Origin: Polydactylus sextarius
Taxonomy: Eukaryota > Chordata > Actinopteri > Polynemidae
DNA length: 64,000 nt
Assembly: GCA_016801845.1 (NCBI GenBank)
Contig: CM028912.1
Span: forward strand, 7,935,501 to 7,999,500
Direction of reading: 5' to 3'
A program made the translations under genes and the position numbers. Shown here piece by piece: positions 35,961-46,447 of the stretch. Numbering within the stretch: position 1 is the first letter of the stretch; the number at the start of each line of letters is the position of its first letter. Below the pieces are notes generated by a model. It saw only the letters and a list, made by a program, of their open reading frames with translations, searched no databases and was not told where the DNA came from.

Positions 35961-38710
35961 GAGCTGCGAAACCATCTGTCAGGTCAAATGGACCCAGCAG
36001 TCACAGTGCACGGGTGGTCATGCAGAATTTCCCAACTATAATAAGGTTTCACCGTTCAATTCAAAATTAGATAACTTAAATTTAGAGCATGGTTATTCCC
36101 CTTCTATTTCGAACAAGATCAGATAAATATTCATAATAAAATCATGCATAAATGAATAGTCAATATTATATTATAAAAAATATTTTCAGTGGTCTCTGAT
36201 TAAGGTGAACTCACTTTTATTTTTATTATATTATTTGCTCTTAGTTTACTTTTTTATAAAACTATTTCTAACTACTTGATACCATTTCATTTGATTTTTA
36301 TCTTCTTTATCTTTTTTAATTTTATTTATTATTTTACATGTTATATTCTACAAATAAAATTCATGATTTGTGATTTTAAACAATGATGGTCATGCAGCAC
36401 TAATTCATAATAAAACAGGTGTTTTATTCTATTCTCATTTCCATTAACTGCTATTTTGTCAGCTTATCATTTATCCAGTAGCCTACCACTTTTTACTAAT
36501 TGATTAGTTGATCTTTTCTTTGTATTTTTCCTTCCTTTTAGTTCCTTTGTATTTTAACATATTATTACTCAATGTGCATAACTCCCCAGTCCAACACTGT
36601 TCCACAATTTAAAGGTAAAAAGGCACATTTTATTCATATTGTATAACAAGCCTTGTGGTACAGATACTGAGTTGGATTTTTATTCTAATTGCACATAATA
36701 ACATTTTATGTCTTTGCACCATAGATGAGGCTACAACTGTCAATACAAACCATAAAACTAAACTGTAAACGTCGCTACTTTACTCATGGTTTACAGATCA
36801 ACTGGATATCAGTGAATACATTTTTGTTTCACCAAGTTGTAAAAAAAAAATAATAATAATAAAAAATCAGTTTGTCTTTTGTTTTTTTAATTCATCTTTG
36901 ATTTAAAAAAAAAAGTAATTATAAATGTTTCTATGCTATTTGTAAAGTATTAATAAATTGCTAATTGATTCATTTTGGTCCTGATCCTCTAGATCTTTTT
37001 CATGATAGACTAACTAAAAATAAAATCAGTACACGCTTTATTAATTATCAATAAAACTCTAAGTTACAAGCTAAAAATCCTTCATGCTTTTCTAATGACC
37101 AATGTGAAATATATTGGAAGTAATCTCCATATACTTCTCATTTTGTAATAAATGTTGAACGGCGTGGTTGATAATCTTGAATGTTGTGTTTTATGGAGAA
37201 ATATACATCTGATTGATTCACAACAATGTTTATTCAACAATTTCTCCATACGCCACTTTTTCTCATCTGAGACAGAATGCAGGTCACTTATCTAAAGCTT
37301 GGCAGGAAAGCATTTCCTTCTGCAGAATGATGCTGGTAGTTTTTTTTTTTTTGTGCAGTTTATTTATACTCTGTTATGCTCCATATCAAAGGGAATTTCT
37401 CCCAGGCTGCCCTTCAATGGTTCGTATGCAGAATAGAGCAAAAGCAAAGTCTCAAAAAACAAGCAGCTGAGCAGAAGTAATGCAAGACGTTATTTTCCCT
37501 TCATAGCAACTGCGTATCTCCCCCGGCAAGCTCATATTTTCCCATTAGATGAAGGAAAAAAACACAAAGAGGAGATAGAGGGAGGAAACGAGGGAGAGAG
37601 AAAGAGGAAAGAGAAATTTAAAACAAGAGGAGGAGAGGGTGCTGTTCTGTTTTTGTCTGTGTTGCAGAGATATCAGAAAACTCCTTAAGCTGTCCTGAGG
37701 AAGTGTTTTGGTCCCGATTAAAGCCACAACGTCGCTGGATAAAGGTCATTGCATTTAACATCAAGTCAAGACTGGCTCACAAGTCGGGTGCACTATGACA
37801 CCCCAGACGTCTCAGGTCATCTGTGTCAATTGCTTAGTTGGAATATGGCCAGTTTCCAGTCTGTGTGATATTACGCATCAACTAAAGTGTTGATGTAAGT
37901 GTTGAAGGTAATAGTGTTACGACTCATCCAAACGTGAGGCCCTTGACTGTTAATAGCTGATATTACACTTATTTGCTGGATTTATGAACTTTCTGTTTGG
38001 TTGTTCAAGGTATAAAACAGAAGCAGAATGAACATGGTGGGCCCTTTCTCTCCAGACATCAAAGGTACATTGAGTTTCCCAAACAAAGTGAATAGACGTG
38101 TGAGCTGTTTTTGAACTGCTGTGCCAGGGTATGGTGTCTTGTGTGAGTATGCAAGTGGTAACAAATGTAAAGAATTATTGAAAAATAAAGCAAAACTCCA
38201 ACAACACAGTGCAGACAATGCATTTAAGGAATGTATATGACAATATATAACAGTAAAAAACAGAGACAGAAAGTAATTCTGTACACCAAAACATCTACTA
38301 ATAAATATCAAATAAATACAGCATCTGCATAATTGCTAACATATAGTGCACTATTCAAAGTTTCAGGGGAAAACCATTAAGTTTGATCTTGGGACTTTTT
38401 TAATATGTTTCTCTAAATGTCAGAATTAAACATTTTTGGAAGGAAAGAGTTTGCATCTGGCAGCTGGAATGTACAAATAAGGCAATAAGTGATGTTAAAC
38501 AGTAAACAGCATGTCTCATAGTCTTTGTTTCACAATGCAAGATTCAATAAAATCAACCCTCTCTTCATACAGATTGTAAAACATATTCGTTTCGAATATG
38601 CATGTTAGCTTTATGCACACTGATGTTTTTTTCTGTATTAATGTTTTTGTTTTGTTTTTAAATTCAAGTGGTGGAAATGGGTGAACTTGTAAAGTGCAGT
38701 TAACTTGTGT
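35960..38710. other. AT-rich spacer and gpr156 3' UTR
   Basis: Very AT-rich sequence between the gsk3b promoter and the gpr156 stop codon. The right part must include the gpr156 3' UTR. Candidate minus-strand polyadenylation hexamers are ATTAAA near 38399-38404 and AATAAA at 37364-37359. I see no coding exon or recognisable element. Confidence 0.5.
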
Positions 38711-41700
38711 TCATACAAAGGTGGGTTTGAGGTCTTCTTTAAACACCACAGGATGTGGGGAGTGGTAGAGGCTGGCGTAGCCTTCATACTCGCTGTCGGA
38801 GGAGTCGGATGAGTCGGAGGACAGCAACGAGCCGCGCTGCATGCAGGAGTCACAGTACGGACGGTGGTAGTAACAGTAGTCTGTAGAGCTGCTGGAGTCT
38901 GAGTCCCAGTACCCACCAGAGTCTCTGATGTGTCTGTGGTGTTGCTCATTATCACCACCCGCCTCCACATCAGGTCGAGATGTGTGATCCTGTCGTGTGT
39001 AACGCAACTCTGGACATTTGTGACACCTTGAGACGCACCTCTGACATTTTCTCATCACTCCATTCCTTTCTGCTTCCTCCTCCTCATCCTCCTCTACCTC
39101 AATGTCAACATTGTGAACATGGTTGGGGTTTCCATCCACAGTGACCCCGTCAAACTGCTTGTCAGGATCTAAGTGTTCACAGTTTTCCCTTCTCTTCCCA
39201 CAACCTGCGTAGAGGCAGGGAGGAGTCAAACCTCTTCGAGATGAGTTGAAGGGTGGCCGACGTTTCCTCATGGTGTAGGGGGAGATGCTGGGGTAACGGA
39301 AGAGAGGAGGTGGGTGAGGGGAGTGTGGTGTCCTCAGGGAGAGAGGGGAGCACGCGGAAGCTTCTGTAAATTTGATCTGAGAGGAAGCCCTCGCCGTTTG
39401 ACCAGGAGATCGAAGTGCATTTTCCATAACTGCGTCCAAGCTCAGCTCCTTGAGGATCTCCTGCAACTGCTCGCTGCTAACAAACCCAGTCAGTCTGTGA
39501 TTTGGTCCAAGCTGAGACTGTTCAATCTGAAAGGAGTTCAACCCTCTGTGGGATTGCAGGGAAGTGACAAAGTTGACGGTCTCCTCTGCTGTCCTGAGTG
39601 ATCCAGAAGGTGGGAGCAGCACAGGCTGCTTGAGATCCTCTACTCCTCTGGACTCAATTGCTTCGTCTATAGGGCCGGAGTTTGTGAGACTTTTTTGCCT
39701 TTCACCCACATATACATCATCAGGAAGAGGGGAGGCAGCTGTAACAAGGTTTGAGGACTTTGGATACTCAGAAGATGATGAAACAGCAGCAGTGAGGTGA
39801 GGTAGAGAAGAAGAGGAGGGCCCGTCAGACTGAACTTCTGTCGTGTGAGTGGAGGATGAGTTGAGATTGGTGGCGGAGGAGTCCATGTCCTGGTCCTCAC
39901 AGGGCTGGCTGGCTGACATGAGACGAAGGAGTTTATCCTTGGCGTTGTTTACCTGCTCCTGCAGACTGTCAATCACAGCGTTTTTCTGGAAATTGTAATG
40001 ACACAAACAAAAATAAATATTTTTGAGATGTAGAGAAAAATTGCTGGTAGAGAAACTTTCCTCCTAAACAAAACTATCGCACAGTTTTTTGGATATGGTC
40101 GATGTAACAAGAGACAAACAGCACAGGGATATTTAGGTTTATTTTTGACTTTGTGCTATTGCAATAGCAAAAGTCAGCATAAAGAATAAAAAGTTTATAT
40201 TTGTGGATTAGTTTCACAGACAGCTAAAAGTGAAACAAGACTCTCAGTCCATAACCACAGTGACAATTCAGTGCTTTAAACATGACAATCCTAAAATGCT
40301 GATTTTAAACAGCTGTTTACCACATTCAATATCTTACTTTGCGTGTTAATATACTAAAATTATCTGGGAATATAATTAAATTTGCAGGTATTCTGCCAGC
40401 TTAAGTAATTGGAGTAATGGCATAAACAGAAAAGTTAATTGCAATTGGCAATCAATGCGTTTAGAACAAGTTTGGACTAATATGAATAAAATCAAGCTCT
40501 ACTACCTGGAAATATTGTCAAAGAGAAGTTTTATCTTGATCAGTCACAATAAATTCAAATTTAAAATCTATATAGTTGTATTATGAGATAATTCAACACC
40601 TTGGTTTATAAGACAGGCTCACACAATTCTATTTAATATCCTCTAAGACCATTTCATAAAATGGTGAAAGATTGATGCAGTACCTCATTAATGAGCTTTT
40701 TCATAGAGTTGTTCTCCCCCAGCAGGTAGTAGATCTCATCCTGGCTGTAGACAGACGGCTGGCTCTTGCTGGGGCTGCTGAAGTACTTAGCCATCTGACC
40801 CGGGTTGTTCTGATCCTCTTCAAATTGTCGCCACTGGGTCAGCTACATGTTGGTGGAAATGATATTTTGGAGGAAAGAATGAACGCACAATGATTATTTT
40901 AACTTTCAGTTAAAGTAACAGACACAATTTTTAGTCAATATGAGCAGGACCATGTGACATGGGACCTTTTGACCAGGTGTGTATGAGCATACTACTCATG
41001 GTTCAGATATTTCCTCCCTTTCCACTGAGGATGCATTCCTTTATTGTAACATAAACTCACTGCCAGACACTTAGAGAGTCATAAACCTGTTTGCAACAGC
41101 CTACGTAGTTTTGACTCATAAACACCTTCTGCATGAGTCACTCTCCACTGACAGACATGGCAAACTGACACGCATATGGAAAAAAAGAGGTGTAGGCATC
41201 AATATCACACTAGACTTTAGTAGTTGTGTCAAAACAGTAAGAGAAACTCGGACAAGTATCCGTCATTCATCTGTCTGTATATCTGTCTATCTACAGTTTC
41301 TGTCTGTTTTCATTCTGGCAGTTCAGCTTAAAATAATAATCCTCTCCTTTTTTGCAATAGAAATAGTGTCATCATCAGAAATAAGAAAAGAGAGTTTCAT
41401 GAGTTTCTTTCCAAAACTAAAGCAACTTTTTTTTTTTCATCTGGCATCTTGTGTGTGTATGTTGTATGTCTTGTTTTTTTTTTCTCACCTGAGGCACAAA
41501 CAGCATACAGTTAGTAGCCAATGTGCAGATGAAGATGGCTCCTGCCACGGTGCTGTAGACCAGGTTGGGCCAAGCCTGCAAGAAGGTGGACACGGGGATG
41601 ACCACAGCCGAGGAGACAGTGACCAGGGTGACGGCTGTTATGATGGTTGGAGACTGGTTGACCGGGGGATGGCTGACGTTGCTGGTCAGCCCGGCCAGGT

Positions 41701-44700
41701 AAGTGCCATAGAGGAGGAGACAACCCTAAAGTAATAAGAGATAAAGTAAAGACAAAGGACAAGCAAGGAGTTGAAATCCAACCATATGTTAATGCTGAGG
41801 TCTGTTTCTTTTAAATGCTGGAGATCCCTATAGAATATCAATAAAATACTACAATAGTGCTTAGTAGCAGTCGTTGTTCCTTAAAATTTCTATATCAGTT
41901 AAACTGGCTCATAAATATATTTTTTGTCATTTATTGTCATTTCAGAAGTTACACTCATTTAATGGTAAAATATCAAGTCTACATCTTCATCTCATCACAC
42001 AGATTGACTTAAACATCTGAAGTTCTTTCCAGTATTTTTTTTTTTTTTTAAATCACGAAGAAGTCTTTCTTTTACCTGAGACTAACTTGTTTTTTTTCAT
42101 TTCCAAGTTTGAGCAAAGTAATTTGGCAGAAATAAAACATATTAAATAATATGCTAATAGATAAATGATGCTACCATGACACTATCATTGCATTTGTAAG
42201 GAAAGAGATTAGTTACCTTCTGAACAGCGATAATGATCGCCCACAGATCTGAATATACTGACGAACAAGAGTCCAGTTGAGACAAAGAGTAGGAAATGTC
42301 TCTCTCCACCACCTACATCAGAGAAAAACATATAGTATTAATGAGATTAAATACAATCATATTTGACAATGTTGTGAATGTGTCAATGATAAATTACATG
42401 ATGTAACAAGATGAAGGAGTTTGAGTGTGATGTCATTTCTTCTACTTCATATAGCATCATTAAAGTCTACCTTGACAACAGCTCCAACAGACCGTGAACA
42501 CCTGATGGGGTCTGTGAGGTTCCAGGTGGTGAGAACCAACATGTCTACCAGGATCAACAGCGCCACCATCCCCATCAGCTGGATGTCTCGGATGATCTGA
42601 GACAGAGCGCAGAGCGACGTTAATCTCAACTGAAATATTTTTGAGAGATCTCTTGCAAACTATAGAAAAACAGACTCACATACAGGTGAAATTGACAAAT
42701 CTGGCACAAATATAATATGTTGACAGAGCAAAGTATGAATTTTAACTGTTAAAAAGATTAATAGAACCTCTAAAAATCCAATGAGAATAATCAATTATGA
42801 TATAATTAAGCAATTAATCAAATGAATGCACCCTGGGGTGACTGGATAAGCAAAAATAAACATGGCACCAGGTCCTGACTTTGAATATTAAAAACAGATT
42901 TAAGAATAAACCTACCACTCTCTTGTCAGGCACTCGCTGGGTGAAAACTCTGTACAGTCTCCAGGTCTTCCCCAAAATCGGGCCAAACACCAGCGTACTA
43001 CCAACACAAAGAGTCCACATTCGAGCCTGGTAAATAAAAAAAAAAAAAAGCACCACGTTATTATCTAACAACAACTTATCCAACAATACAAAGGAGAATT
43101 GAAGGCGACGCAGGTGCTTACTTGTAGCACTGCTGTCGATGGTCCATCCTGTGAATTTGTTCGCTCGTCAACGGCAAATAGGAAGCCGCTGCTGTAAGTG
43201 AGGAGACTTCCACAGAGAGTCAGGATATTCAGATTTGGACTGGACATCTTCACTATCCTGCAGAAAAACAAGTGTAAGAGTTCAATCAAGTTCAAGAAAT
43301 GAGGCTCCTTTGTGTTAAGATACCGTTTGCGCAATACCTGTTGTTTTTGAAGCGCAGAGTGAAGAGGAGGAAGCAGAAAGCCAACAGGATGCCACAAGAA
43401 AGCAGCGTCCACACCACAGCACTCAGCACTGGGGAGAGGGACCGCCTCGGCAGCTCCACTGCCACCTGTAAACACATGTATATACACACACAAAGTCTTT
43501 AAAATCACATATGGAACAGCGCAAATGTAGTTTTTATATAACTGCATTGTTTAATTACTGTGGACTGTGTTGAAGCAATAATAGGAAAATGCCCAGGATT
43601 CATCTGAATAAGTAAAACTTTATTAGTGCAAACAGATAAACATGATACATGATTAAAAAAAGTAAAAGATCTTTAAACGTCAACAGGTGAGATGATCAGA
43701 GGTGCAGAGTTGATGCCACCATGATTGCGTCGGGGGTTAAAGTAGGGGAAAAGTCTTTGGTTGAACAAGTATCCTGTGAATGAGTAAATGTGAGAAGCAG
43801 AGTCGACGTTGTAAAACGAAACCTGTCCCCATTCCAGGTCCACATACACCCCGACTCTCTGGGGTTTCTCAATCAGTGGCACACAGACAGGGGTGCTGCT
43901 CAGTGCCCAGTAGCTCTCGTCCTTTCTCATCCCCAGGGTCCAGAAGCCCGACTCAGGATTTAGCAAACTCCCTCCTTTTCTGTTGACGGATTCAAGCCCA
44001 ACTCCAACATCCCACTCTGTTTTCCCCATCACTTGAACCTCATAGTAGAATCTGCCAGATGAGAATCCCTCTTTTCCCAAAACACTAACACCGGGGTAAA
44101 ACCTCTCTGGGTTGTCAGGGAGATTCAGTGCCACATCAGCATGATAAACCTGTTTCTTGTTTTCAGACAGCACCAGTTTGGGATGTGCAGTGTCAGGGTC
44201 CAGGGTAATATCCACAGCGCACTGCTGAGCCCTTCGAAACTCACTTTCGCACAGTCTCTTCACTTCAGCATTTACAGTGTCCTCCAGCTGACATGCTACT
44301 TTTCTTACTGCTCTCCTTACCATCCCAATGTACACAGCGCTTTCTACATTAGTGTCTGACCAGTCTTTGGTGGCCAGCAGAGTTGAGAAGGCTGGAAAAC
44401 TCTGAAGAAGGTAAAAGTCGTCTTCAGTGTTTGAGAGCTGCTCCAACTCTGAGCTTCTTTGCTTCAGCTCATCAATCTCCCGCTCCAGATGTGAGATGAG
44501 TCCGCTGGCTTTGCTTTCAACCTGTCTCTGCTTCGCACCAATCACCTCCACCAGCTCGGCTTGGCCTCGCTGGATGAGATGGAGCAGTTTGGCAAAGACT
44601 TGCAAACTCTCCTCAGTCTCTTTTTCTGTGTTTCCTCTGCTGATCTTAACGGTTTGATTGATTTCGCTGATTTTCTCCAGTCGACCGCTGATCATTTTTG

Positions 44701-46288
44701 CCACCTCCTCATTTATCCTTCCAATTTGAGCTCTCCTGTCTCTGCTCATGCTCTCTATAGGAATAGTGTGATGAGCCTTGTGGTCTCTTTTGATGCAGGT
44801 ATGGCACACATACATCTGGTCAGTGTTACAAAACAGGTCCAGGAGTTTCTCGTGCTTCTTACACACTCTATCTTCCATGTTCATTGTTGGATTTATAAGG
44901 TGGTGTTTTTTGAAGGTGCCTAAAACATGATGGGGTTCAAGATGTGTTTCACAGAAGGATGCAAGACAATCCAGGCAGGATTTAAGAGCCTTGACTCTTT
45001 TTCCAACGCACACATCACACAAAACATCTCCTTTACTGCCCAAGTTTTGGTCCTCATCTTTGTCCACTTTCTCCAATGACTCCTTGAACTGTGAGGCCAC
45101 CTCAGAGATGAAGGTGTTAACTTTGAGCTCGGGCGTCCTATAGAACTTCTGCTTGCACATGGGACACTGCGACAGATTAGCACACTGCCAGTATCCTTGT
45201 ATACACTCCCTGCAGAAGTTGTGCCCACATGGAGTCGAGACTGGCTGGTTGAACAAATCTAGACAGATGGGGCAAAGAAGCTGCTCCTTTGACAGCACAC
45301 TGCCAGCAGTAGCCATATCTGGGAACACATCCAGAGAGAAAAGCAGGTGGAGCTTTAGGGCATGAGTTGGCTCCATTCCTTTTATTTTTATTCTGTGCGT
45401 GTGTCTTTCAACTATACTATGCTAGAAACAGTTGTGCCTAGTGAGCTGTCTGTGTCTGCGAATAGTAACAAATGTATGGTGTTACATTTCATCAAAGGAT
45501 GTTTCAATTTAGCTGACAGTTTTCATGTCAGCGGAGTTCAACAGGCAATAATAAAGAGGGATCACTTGGAAATTAAGATAAAATGAAACAGAACTTTAAA
45601 ATTCTATCTTGTCACATTACTTATTACCATAACAAAGACAAAAAAAACACAGAGCAGCTCACTGTTGTTTTACCCTTGGGTGAAGATTATATCTACAATG
45701 AGACTGACACTTGCATAAATTAACATCAGACAGCATGAAAGAAATCAAAGAGATAACTCACCTCGTTTCTATGTGGTGTCACACGAAAAGGAAAGGAGAG
45801 TTTGTTTTTGTTGCCTGACACGGTGCCTCTGCTACTTTAGTTTTGGAAAGTCACATTACAGTCTCTCGTGCCTGCCTCATGTTGCTGGTCTGAAGTCACT
45901 CTTCTCTTAAAGGCACCGGTGACTGAGATGATACTAAACATAGCTTCACTAGTCCTTCCCCTTTTACCCTGGTGGATGTCAACTATCGGAATGACTCCCC
46001 GAGTGGAATAATACCACAGCTCTGCTGTATTTTCATTTGGTGCATTTTAGTTGTGACAGGAAAAAAAAATCAACATCAGTAGACACAAAACAAATGTCAA
46101 AATGCTGTCCAATATGTGCACATCCCAGACATTTGTGCTTGTGCATGTCCCTATACAGTAAATGTATATACTAGCACATGTGTTTGCTTGTGTATGAGGG
46201 ATTTGCATTCCTCAGATACTATATGTGCTCTATATATATACACCTACTATTGTTGAATTTCAACGACATGAACATGTGAGGGTGAGTG

Positions 46289-46329
<41 letters not shown>

Positions 46330-46447
46330 CCGTGCTGAGACTGCATAGTCTCTGCAGGATGTCGAGGCCCTCCTGCCTGTTGACTCTTGAGTGGATGAAG
46401 CAGAGTGGGGGATCACAGTGGGAGCTGCAGTTCAGCTCAGGCTCCAT
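38711..46447 (-). CDS. gpr156: Orphan class C GPCR GPR156 (GABA-B receptor-like), 9 coding exons
   Basis: Seven-pass plasma-membrane receptor related to GABA-B receptors but without a large extracellular domain. In mice and fish GPR156 signals through Gi to orient sensory hair cells. Exons: 46447-46331, 43465-43338, 43257-43122, 43026-42916, 42596-42471, 42312-42217, 41725-41489, 40842-40684 and 39985-38711. They total 2385 nt, giving 794 residues (human 814). The start MEPELNCS matches human MEPEINCS. Upstream codons in that exon stay open, so a longer N-terminus cannot be excluded. Recognised signatures are KMSSPNLNILTL, LVFGPILGKTWRLY, TQRVPDKRV, YLAGLTSNVSHPPVNQS, MAKYFSSPSKS and the tail coiled coil KNAVIDSLQEQVNNAKDKLL. 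The last exon encodes the long Ser-rich cytosolic tail ending FKEDLKPTFV. Intron 1 (43466-46330) harbours a TRIM gene. No 5' UTR exon could be placed. Confidence 0.93.
43619..43624 (-). terminator. Polyadenylation signal of the nested TRIM gene
   Basis: TTTATT on the plus strand gives AATAAA on the minus strand, about 50 bases past the TRIM stop codon and 154 bases before gpr156 exon 2. It supports separate transcription of the TRIM gene. Confidence 0.6.
43673..45316 (-). CDS. Bloodthirsty/TRIM39-like E3 ubiquitin ligase (RING-B-box-coiled coil-B30.2), nested in gpr156
   Basis: Predicted RING-type E3 ubiquitin ligase of the expanded fish TRIM group, many members of which act in innate immunity. 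It has 547 residues in one uninterrupted coding exon. The RING has Cys15, Cys18, Cys30, His32, Cys35, Cys38, Cys51 and Cys54 (C3HC4). Two B-box-like zinc modules follow at about residues 100-185, then a coiled coil (about 190-320). A PRY-SPRY/B30.2 domain (about 355-547) contains ITLDPDTAHPKL and the WDVGVG and GFWTLG motifs. I chose the ATG at 45316 (MATAGSVLSKEQ) because a splice acceptor (ttcccag, 45325-45319) sits two bases upstream, removing the longer in-frame start at 45376. The gene lies on the same strand inside gpr156 intron 1. The exact TRIM orthologue is not resolved. No key zinc residue is missing. Confidence 0.9.
   Translation of the reverse strand: MATAGSVLSKEQLLCPICLDLFNQPVSTPCGHNFCRECIQGYWQCANLSQCPMCKQKFYRTPELKVNTFISEVASQFKESLEKVDKDEDQNLGSKGDVLCDVCVGKRVKALKSCLDCLASFCETHLEPHHVLGTFKKHHLINPTMNMEDRVCKKHEKLLDLFCNTDQMYVCHTCIKRDHKAHHTIPIESMSRDRRAQIGRINEEVAKMISGRLEKISEINQTVKISRGNTEKETEESLQVFAKLLHLIQRGQAELVEVIGAKQRQVESKASGLISHLEREIDELKQRSSELEQLSNTEDDFYLLQSFPAFSTLLATKDWSDTNVESAVYIGMVRRAVRKVACQLEDTVNAEVKRLCESEFRRAQQCAVDITLDPDTAHPKLVLSENKKQVYHADVALNLPDNPERFYPGVSVLGKEGFSSGRFYYEVQVMGKTEWDVGVGLESVNRKGGSLLNPESGFWTLGMRKDESYWALSSTPVCVPLIEKPQRVGVYVDLEWGQVSFYNVDSASHIYSFTGYLFNQRLFPYFNPRRNHGGINSAPLIISPVDV
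45319..45762 (-). other. 5' UTR intron and end of non-coding exon 1 of the nested TRIM gene
   Basis: A good donor (minus strand GAG|GTGAGT, exon end at 45762) pairs with the acceptor ttcccag|atATG at 45319. This gives an intron of about 443 bp in the 5' UTR just before the start codon. A short non-coding first exon lies to the right of 45762; its start is unknown. Confidence 0.6.
45785..45794 (-). promoter_or_regulatory. ISRE/IRF-like element of the nested TRIM gene
   Basis: GAAAAGGAAA on the plus strand, which is TTTCCTTTTC on the minus strand, fits the core TTTCNNTTTC. It lies about 23 bases upstream of the 5' UTR donor, in the proximal promoter or first exon. Function is inferred from the motif and from the known interferon response of many fish TRIM genes. 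Confidence 0.4.
46292..46326. repeat. (GA)n microsatellite beside the gpr156 exon 1 donor
   Basis: 17 GA units. On the transcript strand a (TC)n tract begins four bases after the first base of gpr156 intron 1 (donor GTAA at 46330-46327). Confidence 0.95.

Noticed and set aside
41111..41734. 207-codon plus-strand frame opposite gpr156 exon 7
   Set aside because: It is the antisense shadow of a clear GPR156 transmembrane exon plus adjoining intron.
45317..45376. Upstream in-frame start of the TRIM gene (MEPTHALKLH...)
   Set aside because: A good splice acceptor lies two bases before the ATG at 45316. The extra 20 residues would be intronic and lack family resemblance.
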